64,000 nt of DNA from Venturia oleaginea (GCA_013176395.1 JABMLP010000019.1:682001-746000), one strand, 5' to 3'. Shown: positions 35,281-45,518, counted from the first letter of the stretch. Notes: generated by a model not told the origin, from the letters alone. A program made the numbers and translations.

Positions 35281-35766
35281 TCACATGAACGCCTTTGCGA
35301 CACTCATCAAACCACCTGCTGAGCCTGCCAACGCTCCCAGTCCTCCCAATGTCCCCATACCTCCGCCCTCATGCTCCTCATACCCCTGACTGCCATAGTA
35401 TCCGCTCCCTCCTCTTGCTCCATGCCCTCCACCAGCACCTTTCCCTTGCAAGAAACTGGGCAGTTTGATGCCGAATTGTCGTGCGATTCCCGCCAATACG
35501 CCACCTGAGATCAAAGGTATAAGGAGGAAGATTACTTTGGCGGGATTCTTGCGCGCATAGTATATCAGCTCTCGGAAGAGATGTTTCAACTTGTGTATGA
35601 GACGTGCTATGAAGCCATCTCTCGGGCGACGTTTGTAGTATGAAGAGGAGCGCGAGGAGGTTGAATGGCCTCCGGAGGATCGTGCGTAGCCAGGGCGCGA
35701 GGACGAAGAGTGGCCGTGGCCGTGGCCGTGGCGGGAGGACGACGACGAGGAGAATGGCCAAGCCAT
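35281..35766 (-). CDS. Small Ser/His/Gly-rich single-pass membrane protein
   Basis: 161 residues, started at the methionine at 35766 (MAWPFSSSSSSRHGHGHGH) because the longer frame to 36030 has unconvincing N-terminal composition. The order is a Ser/His-rich head with HGHGHGH, a basic patch (YYKRRPRDGFIARLIHKLKHLF), one membrane helix (AKVIFLLIPLISGGVLAGIA, about residues 78-98), then a Gly-rich tail with Gly-Gly-Gly runs. The head could bind metal. I believe proteins of this plan are widespread in ascomycetes as hypothetical proteins. Function unknown. Confidence 0.65.
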   Translation of the reverse strand: MAWPFSSSSSSRHGHGHGHSSSSRPGYARSSGGHSTSSRSSSYYKRRPRDGFIARLIHKLKHLFRELIYYARKNPAKVIFLLIPLISGGVLAGIARQFGIKLPSFLQGKGAGGGHGARGGSGYYGSQGYEEHEGGGMGTLGGLGALAGSAGGLMSVAKAFM

Positions 35767-36535
35767 AGTGAGAGGATGTTGCTTTTTAATGCGCAACGGT
35801 GTGGAGACGTTAAATACGGTCTTCGGGGTGATGCTTGACTGGGATATGTGCTGTATGAAACTTTGGGGATTTGAAGTCTGTACATCTGCCGTAGTTCCCC
35901 TCCAGCAAATCGGGTGGCTGGACTCCCTTCCTCCTTCTTTCTTGCCGCCCTTTGCTCCATTAGCCACTCTTCCTGCTCTTCCATTGCTCTCAATGCCCTG
36001 TCCCATCTCTGCTGGAGATGCATGTTGCAATATGAAGGGTTAGAATCCCAGATCTTGCTACAAAGAACAACTGCACCTCAAATCTGGATGCCGGCAAGAG
36101 TATCGCGTACATTAGGGACTCCCAGTTCAAAGGCAGGGAACTAATCACACGGAAGACTATTCTCGTTTATCTATCTTTTTACCACCTTCGAAGGTGTATT
36201 GATACTGAATGCTTGAATCCAGCTAACTTTCAAAGCTAGCTTCCATGTATACACTATAAAGGGCTTGGATTTTGCCAGCTAGTAAGCTGCCCTTCACTCC
36301 TTTATCACTCCTCTCTCTCAACTTTTGCTCAAATCCACTTTTCACTTATCACTCCCGTTCAAAAGCCTGCCTTGCTCTCAGTCCCTTCCAAATAAGATTT
36401 GTGTGCCCTGCGACCGGTTTCAATAATCCCTATTCCTTGTTCTTCCAAGCACTCATCAAACCTGATCCCAAGAGCAGAAGACAATCAACCCAATCGATAA
36501 TCAAATTGCTCCCTGAGTCATGTCAAAAAGCTCCT
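35767..36535. other. Intergenic, no supported gene
   Basis: Upstream region of the Ser/His-rich membrane protein gene up to the left end of the Tc1-type element. The plus frame from 36272 runs into the transposon but its first part shows no domain. Confidence 0.35.
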
Positions 36536-37188
36536 CACGGGTTGGCCGGAATTGACGGCGCACAGACCCCTGACCTTCATCCGATCTCTAAAACAACACG
36601 TAGATTCCATGTAAACCACCACATTATGGCTCCCACAACGCCGAAAAAGAAGCTACCAAAGACTGATCGTCGAGAATATGATACCGTGAAGCGAAATCGA
36701 TTTTTTCAAGCCCTTGACTCCGCTAGTCCCTCCTCTAGCTTTAGATCTATTTGCCACCTTCCTGGAATCAACATCCCAACTCCCACCGGCCGTAGATGGC
36801 GGAAAAACCGAGAAGATTGGGGCAATAAAGCGCTTAGAATAACAAGAAAGAGGAGTTCTATCTTAGGAAGAAAAAGCTTGGTATCTGCCTCTGATTTAGA
36901 GAAGATAATTGACCAAGATGACCCAACACACGAGATGGGCTACCGAGATCAAGTCGAAGAACTCAATTTGGAAGCCGCACCACGAACTTTACGTCGCCAC
37001 GCCAATCAGATAGGAGCCAAACGATTCAAAAAGAAGTTTCAAAAGAGAATTAGCAAAAAGAATCAAGCCCTCCGCCGTCAGTAGCAGCCTCAAGTGCGAA
37101 TTCAAAGCGCTTTGTGGTGATATCTGTATATTACTCTAAAATCACATATTGAGGCGGTCTGTGCGCCGTCAATTCTGGCCAACCCGTG
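36536..37188 (+). mobile_element. Tc1-type transposon deletion derivative (653 bp)
   Basis: The ends are inverted repeats: CACGGGTTGGCC then GAATTGACGGCGCACAGAC on the left, its reverse complement with one difference on the right. The same terminus is present at 63260, and the right 110 bp match 63260-63368, so both belong to one family. The copy keeps the DNA-binding N-terminus of the transposase but has lost the catalytic part. Both flanks show CCT next to the end; I could not confirm a TA target. Confidence 0.85.
36626..37084 (+). pseudogene. Tc1-type transposase, N-terminal DNA-binding part only
   Basis: A 152-residue frame from MAPTTPKKKLP. It is basic and contains a helix-turn-helix-like region (KRNRFFQALDS, then GRRWRKNREDWGNKALRIT) and APRTLRRHANQIGAKRFKKK near the end, typical of the paired-type DNA-binding domain of fungal Tc1 transposases. 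The frame stops where the remaining 3' terminus of the element begins. With no DDE domain it cannot catalyse transposition but could still bind the ends. Confidence 0.75.
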
Positions 37189-37420
37189 CCTGCTTCCTGT
37201 CATGACAAATAATAGTTGCATCTCCACTTTTCATGGTCGGATCGCCCACCAATATCCCTTCAGTTTTCGCTCCTCTCGTTCGGCAGTTTCCTTCAAACTC
37301 CATTCCTCCAGGCCATGGCCATCAAACCCTCCAGTTCCTGGCCCTCCGATTTTTCCATGATAAGATCTGCTTTTACCAGAAAGATGCTGAAAATTACGTA
37401 ATTGTCCCACGCAGCAGCAG

Positions 37421-37993
37421 TTAGAGGATGAAGGCAGATAGAATGCTGTTACAAAGGCAAATATCCCTAGCTCGAAGATGCAGGATCGGCGTTAAGGAGG
37501 CCGGAGGGTCCCATTTTCGTATATTGGAGTCAATGTACTCATCAGCGCTCAAGTTGAAGTCATCCCAGACTCTTTTTAGTCCCGAATGCTCCTTGGGGAA
37601 CTCGATAAGGATGGGAAAATCGCTGACATTCTCGACCGTGATGTCTAAACTTGGAGCTTGGAGTAAAGTCGCTCATAAATCAGATATCAAGTCGTAAACG
37701 AAGACATGGAAGTCGGTCTTCCAGAACAATGCTAGTTGTGCTTCCGCGAAGATTTGCTTGTTTACACGAAGAATGGCTATCCAAAGGGTTCTTGGTTCCT
37801 CCTTGTATTCCTTGTCGTCGTCTTTGTGCTTTGCGATGAGCGCATTCTGTGTTGGAATGGCAGGAATCCGGTTTCTCATATTCTACCCAGAAATCGTGCT
37901 GCGCTTAGGATTCTCTGTGAGACGTAGATAGCGATAGATCTCGTCCCTGTGCTCCAGCGGGAGGCACAGGAATGAGGCGTCATGATCCGACAT
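37421..37993 (-). pseudogene. 2EXR-domain protein pseudogene
   Basis: One continuous minus-strand frame of 191 codons begins MSDHDASFLCLPLEHRDEIYRYLRL and continues with ILRVNKQIFAEAQLALFWKTDFHVFV, the two conserved blocks of fungal 2EXR proteins. It is interrupted by a TAG (after residue 37) and a TGA (after DLISDL), yet the frame stays homologous-looking beyond both, so it decayed by point mutation. The stops fit C-to-T change. 2EXR proteins have no firmly known role. Confidence 0.7.
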
Positions 37994-38200
37994 GTTCGAT
38001 GGGTGCGTGTGTAGCGGATTGAGAAAAGAGTTGTCGAGTTCTCTTCAAGTTGTTTGTGATGAGTGGATGAAGTGGAGAGTTGATAGTTGTGGTCGAAATC
38101 GCAGTGATGAGAAGTTAAGTCAAGGCTGTTACCGCTCTGTTATAGGCTAGCGTGTTGGTGACCTCGTCCCGGTAAACGACAGCCGGGTCATATTCACATA

Positions 38201-38318
38201 ATGCTAGTGTCTATCTGGTGGAGCAAGGGCCTCGTCCGACCAAGCGACAACAACAACATGGCGATCTCGCATATCGCACGACTTCTGAGCCCTCTGAGGC
38301 TCGTCTTGTATCTAGATT
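38201..38318 (+). repeat. Split direct repeat A1
   Basis: 118 bp starting ATGCTAGTGTCTATCTGGTGG, identical or nearly so to A2 at 45126-45243. It marks the left end of the element. Confidence 0.9.
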
Positions 38319-38583
38319 GTTGTTGTAGGACTCGTCCTTCATCCCGATATTCTCCTTATCGTCCTACGAGTCTTTCCCGCCGCTGCGCGCGCCGCGCTTA
38401 GCCGTTCACCGCTTCTCGACAGACTTTTCAAGTACACCGCTGGCCTCGACGACGTCTTGGGCATCGTTATATTGCACCAGCATCAGAAATCCCTTCCAAA
38501 GAGCTCCTTGGCATCTCTAGGGCTCTGTACTTATTAACAGAGCTGACCTGCTAACGATTTTAAATAGTTATACCGCTTTCTTT

Positions 38584-39795
38584 ATGCCTCCGAAGAAGGA
38601 TATCACCGCGTCGGTTCCTATCAACTTATCCCTACCACCGGGTCACTCTACTCGCTCCTCTCGTACCCGATCCCCCTCTATTGTCTTCGGGACCCAGAGG
38701 TCATCTTCACGGTCTCTTACACCCATTGGCGGCGGGATGACACCTACTCAACCTCAGCCCACGTTAGCCCCGCCACGGGCACCGCCTCTAGCTCTGACCC
38801 TCGAACAGGTCGCGATCAACAATGCCCAGGCCGCTGAGGCTCGCGCCGTAGAGGCTCACAGGCTAAGGATGGACCGCGAAAAGGAGGAGCACGACCTCCA
38901 GATGCAGGTCAAACGCGAAGAAGCGGCGGCGCGCCTTGCGAAAATTAGGGAGGGCTCTTTACTCGAACTACCGCATGGCACCAGTCGTCCGGGGGCGACT
39001 GAGCCGGATAACAGTACGGGTAAGTCCCTCGATAACCAGCTGGTTTCGACACTTCGTATGCGTTTCCCTGCCCTACCCATTCACCTTGCGGAGAGCGTCA
39101 AGAATGGCACTTTTGAGCCAATAAACCTCGTACGTTTACGCTTGACGGACCCGGTACCATCTGCATCTCCGGGAGAAGATCGTTTCCGGTTCGACGTCTC
39201 TACTGGCACGGCGAATCTCGTCAAAATCAAAGCAACAGCATCGTACGAGGACTATCCAGCACCACGCTTCTGGCTCGAGGCATTCACCTACTACGTTAGC
39301 CTCCTCTATATTCTCTTCCCTACTTTGAGCGCTGCAACGTACGAAGCCATCAATACCTTTCGCGCCAAGGCCGAGGCTTTGTGCCTACACTACGACTGGG
39401 CCTCCGTGCGCCTCTTGGTCTTCACATTCCACGCCGAAGTAATCCAGCGCGGTATTACGACGGCGAGCCACTGGAACCTCAGCTATGCCTTTCAGGATCG
39501 CTTCTGCAATCCACTTACGTCGAAGGCTCATCTCGAGGCTCAACAATTAATGGCAAAGCTTCAGTCGGCAGCTGCTCGTACAGCTTCGAAGAGCTCTGAG
39601 AAGCGAAAGCGCAGCGACTCGTCCCTCAAAAACGAGACCTGCCTTAGCTATAACAGAGGAGCATGTACATGGGGTGAGTCGTGCAAGCGCTCCCATGTCT
39701 GTACCACTTGCAAGCAAAACCACCCCGCCACCGCTTGTCCGAAGAAGGCTTCAAGGCCTAAGGCGGAGACCGACCCTCTCAAGGTCGCCAAATAG
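38584..39795 (+). CDS. Gag-like protein of the DIRS element with terminal zinc fingers
   Basis: 403 residues. An N-terminal Ser/Pro-rich region (about 1-80) is followed by a helical, Ala/Arg/Glu-rich stretch (about 80-125), a central folded region (FWLEAFTYYVSLLYILFPTL), and a C-terminal zinc-finger pair: CLSYNRGACTWGESCKRSHV (a CCCH-like spacing) and CTTCKQNHPATACP. This suits an RNA-binding capsid/nucleocapsid protein. The TAG stop at 39793-39795 is followed in the same frame by CAGCCA and an open frame leading into the reverse transcriptase, a context matching the UAG-CARYYA read-through motif. Confidence 0.85.
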   Translation: MPPKKDITASVPINLSLPPGHSTRSSRTRSPSIVFGTQRSSSRSLTPIGGGMTPTQPQPTLAPPRAPPLALTLEQVAINNAQAAEARAVEAHRLRMDREKEEHDLQMQVKREEAAARLAKIREGSLLELPHGTSRPGATEPDNSTGKSLDNQLVSTLRMRFPALPIHLAESVKNGTFEPINLVRLRLTDPVPSASPGEDRFRFDVSTGTANLVKIKATASYEDYPAPRFWLEAFTYYVSLLYILFPTLSAATYEAINTFRAKAEALCLHYDWASVRLLVFTFHAEVIQRGITTASHWNLSYAFQDRFCNPLTSKAHLEAQQLMAKLQSAAARTASKSSEKRKRSDSSLKNETCLSYNRGACTWGESCKRSHVCTTCKQNHPATACPKKASRPKAETDPLKVAK

Positions 39796-41479
39796 CAGCC
39801 AAAGGACGAGTTCCGGTCGAATACGGAGCCCTTGTTTGCTGTATTCCAACCCGATGGCCCGCCGCTGCCTGAGAATAGGTCGCCTTTCAAGCCTCTTGGC
39901 TGGATAAGCCTCCTCTCAGGATATCCAGAGCGCACACTGGTGACTAACCTAGTTGGTATTCTCACGTACGGCGCCTCCATCGGTATCTGCGAGCCTCATA
40001 CGATTCGCGTACGCGGCTTTTCGAACAACTACTTCTCCGACGAGGCGACCGTAGCCGAAGCTACGGGCTACGTTGCGAAGGAGCTGGCCGCCGGCCGATT
40101 GGCTATCTCTACAGACCCGGGCCTGTTTATCGCTCCTCTTGGGATGGTCCCAAAACAAGACGGAACCTTACGCCGGATCCACGACCTCTCTTGGCCGCCC
40201 CAAACTTCAGTCAACGACGCCATTCCACGCGTGTTTGGCAAGCTACAGTACACCAGAGTCGACAGAATTGTTCAGCACGTCCTTCGTACAGGCCGGGGCT
40301 GTCTTCTAATGAAACGCGACATTGCGCACGCTTTTCGCAACATCCCTGTGGATCTCATTTCGTCCCGGTATCTTGGGTTTTGCCTCAACGGCGTCAATTA
40401 TCAAGAACTCTGCCTCCCTTTCGGTCTCAGGACTGCGCCATTTATCTTCAATCTCTTTGCGGAAGGTCTCCATTGGGCTCTCGACGAGCAGGCCGGCACG
40501 CGCAGTATCCCTACCGCGATCGAGCACTACCTTGATGATTTTATGTTTGTGTGTACGTCAGGAAATTTCGGACCGCGTTTCGGAACTCTGGATCAAGACC
40601 ACCGATCGACTTGGGATTCCTCGCAAGGATGCCAAAGACGTGGTCGGCACGGCCGTCGAGATATTAGGTCTTCTGGTTGATACGGTACGCTTGGAACTGC
40701 GTCTCTCCGACGAGAAGAGAGATTCTTTGATCCAGGCTATCCGTGATCACCTCTCCGAGACAAGGCCGCGGCTCCGGGATACGAAGTCCCTCGCCGGGCG
40801 GCTCAGTTGGGCCAGTGCCGTCATCCGCCTTGGCCGGGTTTACACTCGATCGATCTGGGACTACCTGAGCGGAGCATACGGAGAAGTCAATCGGCACTTT
40901 CGCCGAGCCCTGACTAGCGGTGTACGAGACGACCTTCTCTGGTGGCTCCGTGCGCTCGAGCTAACCAACGGGGTCTACTTCTTCGATTATCGAAAGCGCC
41001 GTTGTTTCCACCTTTACACTGATGCCTCCGGACAACAAAGCCTCGGCGGCTTCTTTTTCGAGTCCTCTGAGACCGATGTCTCTTGGGGGGATTACACCAA
41101 TAGTATCGCAATCGAGCATGCTTTTATTGCTGAACCGTCCAATCGTTCGGCGTTTATCAACCCTAAGGAGATGGAGGCTGTTGCCGTCGCATTCCTCCGT
41201 TGGGGACCGTCTCTCTGGGCACATAATCGGGTTGTTATCCACTGTGACAACTCTACGGCCGTGGCCGGGTTGACGAAGGAGGCTGTTCGTGGTGAGAGCA
41301 ACACCCATCTCCGCACTATTGTTACTCAGGCCGCTGCCTGCGATATTGTTATCGAAGCCCGCTGGCTTCCATCTACGGCTAACGGCCTGGCCGATGCCCT
41401 CTCTCGAGTCCAGTTTGATCGTATCGCCTGGCTCTGCCCCCAATGGGGCTCACCGCTTTCGATCTCACAGTTCCGCTGA
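39796..41479 (+). pseudogene. DIRS reverse transcriptase and RNase H, one frameshift
   Basis: The frame is the same as gag across the TAG. The RT palm shows LMKRDIAHAFRN (catalytic Asp), LPFGLRTAPFIFN and YLDDFMFVC (catalytic YxDD). One base near 40550-40565 shifts the frame; the downstream frame continues EISDRVSELWIKTTDRLGIP and then RNase H with LYTDASGQQSLGGF (Asp), PKEMEAVAVAF (Glu), VIHCDNSTAV (Asp) and TANGLADALSR (Asp), so all acidic residues are kept. The RNase H end at 41479 abuts the satellite made from its own sequence. A programmed shift cannot be excluded, but I see no slippery heptamer. Confidence 0.85.
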
Positions 41480-41488
41480 ACTATTGTT

Positions 41489-43490
41489 GAACCGTCCGAT
41501 CGTTCGGCCTTTATTAACCCTAAAGAGATGGAGGCCGTTGCCGTTGCCGTTGCATTCCTCCGTTGGGGACCATCTCTATAGGCATATCCGGCCGACGCCC
41601 TCTCTCGAGTCTAGTTTTCGATCGTATCGTCTAGCTGCCTCCGATGGGGCTCACCTTTTTCGATCTCAGTTCCGCTGAACTATTGGTGAACCGTCCGATC
41701 GTTCGGCGTTTATCAACCCTAAAGAGATGGAGGCCGTTGCCGTTGCCGTTGCATTCCTCCGTTGGGGACCATCTCTATAGGTACATCCGGCCGACGCCCT
41801 CTCTCGAGTCTAGTTTCGATCGTATCGTCTAGCTCTGCCTCCGATGAGGCTCACCGCTTTCGATCTTACAGTTCCGTTGAACTATTGGTGAATTGTCCGA
41901 TCGTTCGGCGTTTATCAACCCTAAAGAGATGGAGGCCGTTGCCGTTGCCGTTGCATTCCTCCGTTGGGGACCATCTCTATAGGTACATCTGGCCGACGCC
42001 CTCGCGAGTCTAGTTTTCGATCGTATCGTCTAGCTCTGCCTCCGATGGGGCTCACCGCTTTCGATCTTATAGTTCCGTTGAACTATTGGTGAACCGTCCG
42101 ATCGTTCGGCGTTTATCAACCCTAAAGAGATGGAGGCCGTTGCCGTTGCCGTTGCATTCCTCCGTTGGGGACCATCTCTATAGGTACATCCGGCCGACGC
42201 CGTCTCTCGAGTCTAGTTTCGATCGTATCGTCTAGCTCTGCCTCCGATGGGGCTCACCGTTTTCGATCTCACAGTTCCGCTGAACTATTGGTGAACCGTC
42301 CGATCGTTCGGCGTTTATCAACCCTAAAGAGATGGAGGCCGTTGCCGTTGCCGTTGCATTCCTCCGTTGGGGACCATCTCTATAGGTACATCTGGCCGAC
42401 GCCCTCGCGAGTCTAGTTTCGATCGTATCGTCTAGCTCTGCCTCCGATGGGGCTCACCGTTTTCGATCTCACAGTTCCGCTGAACTATTGGTGAACCGTC
42501 CGATCGTTCGGCGTTTATCAACCCTAAAGAGATGGAGGCCGTTGCCGTTGCCGTTGCATTCCTCCGTTGGGGACCATCTCTATAGGTACATCCGGCCGAC
42601 GCCGTCTCTCGAGTCTAGTTTCGATCGTATCGTCTAGCTCTGCCTCCGATGGGGCTCACCGTTTTCGATCTCACAGTTCCGCTGAACTATTGGTGAACCG
42701 TCCGATCGTTCGGCGTTTATCAACCCTAAAGAGATGGAGGCCGTTGCCGTTGCCGTTGCATTCCTCCGTTGGGGACCATCTCTATAGGTACATCTGGCCG
42801 ACGCTCTCGCGAGTCTAGTTTCGATCGTATCGTCTGGCTCTGCCTCCGATGGGGCTCACCGCTTTCGATCTTACAGTTCCGTTGAACTATTGTTGAGCCG
42901 TCCGATCGTTCGGCGTTTATCAACCCTAAAGAGATGGAGGCCGTTGCCGTTGCCGTTGCATTCCTCCGTTGGGGACCATCTCTATAGGTACATCCGGCCG
43001 ACGCCGTCTCTCGAGTCTAGTTTCGATCGTATCGTCTAGCTCTGCCTCCGATGGGGCTCACCGTTTTCGATCTCACAGTTCCGCTGAACTATTGGTGAAC
43101 CGTCCGATCGTTCGGCGTTTATCAACCCTAAAGAGATGGAGGCCGTTGCCGTTGCCGTTGCATTCCTCCGTTGGGGACCATCTCTATAGGTACATCTGGC
43201 CGACGCTCTCGCGAGTCTAGTTTCGATCGTATCGTCTGGCTCTGCCTCCGATGGGGCTCACCGCTTTCGATCTTACAGTTCCGTTGAACTATTGTTGAGC
43301 CGTCCGATCGTTCGGCGTTTATCAACCCTAAGAGATGGAGGCCGTTGCCGTTGCCGTTGCATTCCTCCGTTGGGGACCATCTCTATAGGTACATCTGGCC
43401 GACGCCCTCGCGAGTCTAGTTTCGATCGTATCGTCTGGCTCTGCCTCCGATGGGGCTCTCCGCTATCGTCCTTACAGTTCCGTTGAATTC
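41489..43490 (+). repeat. Tandem array of about ten 201-bp units derived from RNase H
   Basis: Units start at about 41489, 41688, 41890, 42091, 42293, 42493, 42695, 42895, 43097 and 43297 with GAACCGTCCGATCGTTCGG (two with GAGCC, one with GAATT). Each unit fuses two separate pieces of the adjacent RNase H coding region: one like 41130-41223 and one like 41385-41488, with about 160 bp between them missing. Copies carry an extra GTTGCC and stops, so they do not code. Alternate units share variants (CATCCGGCC versus CATCTGGCC), giving a higher-order period of about 402 bp. Confidence 0.92.
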
Positions 43491-43645
43491 TTGCTATCCC
43501 GGGGATTGCAACTTTGGGCTTGGCGCGCTGTTCGTGGCAGCCGTTCTTTGCAGGCTCATCGGCTTAAGCGCCATGCTACTCTGCTATCGCCGACGTTCGG
43601 CAGATACCCTGGTCGGACTCCGGTACTCGTACAAAGCTTGCTAAC

Positions 43646-44734
43646 GTGCTTCGTCCAGCACCTAGCCTCGAGTATACTTCCTACGATAGCGAGCTCCTCC
43701 CTACAGTTCATAGGTTCTTCCTCCGTACCCTTCGCGAGCGAAACCTTGGCCTCTCTGATGAGTATATTACCCTCTTATGGTACGGCTTGGCCCAGAACAC
43801 GCGCAACACGTACGGCGCGGGTATCAAGAGCTGGGAGAGGTTCTGTACGCTGGAGGGCTGTGTAGACTATCCCGCAGAACCCCTCAATCTCGGCGAATGG
43901 ATGGCAAGGCGTGTCATTACTGGAGGAGCGGAAGGCATCATTTCCGGCGCTACAGCGGCCAGCTACCTCTCCGCAGTACGTTCAAAGCATATCGACCTGG
44001 GATACCCTATCAGCGCGTTCGCTGATCCGATGCTCCTACGCGCAAGACAGGGGGCTCTCAACCTCAGGCCTCCGAAGCGCAAGAATAGGCTCCCTATTAC
44101 TGTACGCATCCTTGAGGGACTGACGGCTGTGGAACCGACCACCGGAGCCGACCTCAATCTCGACACTCTCTTCAAGGTGGCCTATGCTGGTTTCTTCCGC
44201 CTTGGCGAGCTGGCTTACACTAGAAGAGATAGGGAGCACCCGCTGTTCTCCTATACTCATGTCTTACGGAGCGATATCGCCTTCCATCGTCATACGCCTA
44301 GCCATCAGCCTTACGGGGTCTCTATTTTCCTGAAGCGTAGCAAGACCGATTACGCTAATCAGGGCGTTCCCATCTCCATCGCCGCAACGGGAAAACCTAC
44401 CTGTGCAGTAGCCGCCCTGGTAAGACTTTTCAGGCACGATCCGAAGCCGCTTTCGGCGCCTCTCTTCGACATCGGCAAAGGGCATTGTTCGGCCGCTGCT
44501 GTACACATGCAACTACGCCGACGCCTCCTCGCTACTGGTATTATCTCCTCGCTGGACGACAAGTCCTACACAGGCCATTCCTTCCGCAGGGGTGCTGCTA
44601 CGGACGCAGCTGCGAAGGGAGTGCCTGAGCTCGAGCTTAAGGCAGCGGGTCGATGGTCCTCCGAAGCTTTCCTCCGTTACATATCCCGTTCGTTCGAACA
44701 GCAGCTTGCAATCAGTCGCCTGTTCCTGATATAA
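43646..44734 (+). CDS. Tyrosine recombinase of the DIRS element
   Basis: 362 residues, apparently intact. The N-terminal core-binding region includes WYGLAQNTRNTYGAGIKSWERF. The catalytic domain has the first Arg in AYAGFFRLGELAYTRR, Lys in FLKRSKTDYANQG, the H-x-x-R box in GHSFRRGAATDAAAKG, and GRWSSEAFLRYI with the Trp/His position and the nucleophile Tyr. It should integrate the circular DNA form through crossover at the short sequences around the split repeats. It starts in the same frame as RNase H but lies beyond the satellite array. Confidence 0.92.
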   Translation: MLRPAPSLEYTSYDSELLPTVHRFFLRTLRERNLGLSDEYITLLWYGLAQNTRNTYGAGIKSWERFCTLEGCVDYPAEPLNLGEWMARRVITGGAEGIISGATAASYLSAVRSKHIDLGYPISAFADPMLLRARQGALNLRPPKRKNRLPITVRILEGLTAVEPTTGADLNLDTLFKVAYAGFFRLGELAYTRRDREHPLFSYTHVLRSDIAFHRHTPSHQPYGVSIFLKRSKTDYANQGVPISIAATGKPTCAVAALVRLFRHDPKPLSAPLFDIGKGHCSAAAVHMQLRRRLLATGIISSLDDKSYTGHSFRRGAATDAAAKGVPELELKAAGRWSSEAFLRYISRSFEQQLAISRLFLI

Positions 44735-44891
44735 CACCGTTGTGTTCACCCGATCGCCAAAAGCTATACTCTGCTTCGCTACACCGCTGTGTTTCTCGCC
44801 TCTACCCTGGACCGAGTATGTCGTACAGACTCGCCTCCTATCCCACCTCGTTTCCTTCTTGTTTGTCTGGGCCGCAGGCGCTTCGCTTCTG

Positions 44892-45125
44892 GGCAGTAGG
44901 GCACCTCATTTGCCTTCAATCGAGAAGCAATTGAGCCGTGGGCATGCCATCCTGAGACCTACCCCGTGGCTGAAGCCCCGTGTGGCTGAGGAAGCCTGTA
45001 TGGCTCAGGGCTCAATGGCTTGCTCGCTCACAATGAAAATTCACGTGCCCTGGCCTGCGCCGGCCAATCAACAGATAAAACGTGCCAGATGACCGTGATC
45101 CGAAGGCGTGGCGAGATGGAGATAG
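44892..45125 (+). repeat. Split direct repeat B1
   Basis: 234 bp starting GGCAGTAGGGCACCTC and ending GGAGATAG, repeated as B2 (45285-45518). It is directly joined to A2. Confidence 0.9.
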
Positions 45126-45243
45126 ATGCTAGTGTCTATCTGGTGGAGCAAGGGCCTCGTCCGACCAAGCGACAACAACAACATGGCGATCTCGCATATC
45201 GCACGACTTCTGAGCCCTCTGAGGCTCGTCTTGTATCTAGATT
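45126..45243 (+). repeat. Split direct repeat A2
   Basis: 118 bp matching A1 (38201-38318). The B1/A2 joint (GATAG|ATGCTAG) represents the junction expected in the circular intermediate. A 41-bp spacer, 45244-45284, separates it from B2. Confidence 0.9.
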
Positions 45244-45284
45244 CCCACCCGCCTACACCCTGTAGTCAACGTCTTATACGTGCA

Positions 45285-45518
45285 GGCAGTAGGGCACCTC
45301 ATTTGCCTTCAATCGAGAAGCAATTGAGCCGTGGGCATGCCATCCTGAGACCTACCCCGTGGCTGAAGCCCCGTGTGGCTGAGGAAGCCTGTATGGCTCA
45401 GGGCTCAATGGCTTGCTCGCTCACAATGAAAATTCACGTGCCCTGGCCTGCGCCGGCCAATCAACAGATAAAACGTGCCAGATGACCGTGATCCGAAGGC
45501 GTGGCGAGATGGAGATAG
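45285..45518 (+). repeat. Split direct repeat B2 (right end)
   Basis: 234 bp matching B1. Its last bases (GATAG) abut the inverted repeat of a Fot1/pogo element, which seems to have used the TA at 45516-45517 as target. Confidence 0.88.

Larger units (their letters stand above)
38201..45518 (+). mobile_element. Tyrosine-recombinase (DIRS-order) retrotransposon with split direct repeats
   Basis: A 7.3 kb element in the order A1 (38201-38318), gag-like gene, reverse transcriptase/RNase H, tandem satellite, tyrosine recombinase, B1 (44892-45125), A2 (45126-45243), B2 (45285-45518). A1 and A2 are both 118 bp and B1 and B2 both 234 bp, and each pair looks nearly identical. This A1...B1A2B2 design is that of PAT/Ngaro-type DIRS elements, which integrate through a circular intermediate and make no target duplication. 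The recombinase replaces the DDE integrase of LTR elements. The RT/RNase H gene has one frameshift, so this copy is probably inactive on its own. Confidence 0.92.

Noticed and set aside
41489..43490. Repeated 83-residue frames in the satellite as a protein-coding repeat
   Set aside because: They are out-of-frame readings of RNase H-derived DNA and each is closed by stops in every unit.
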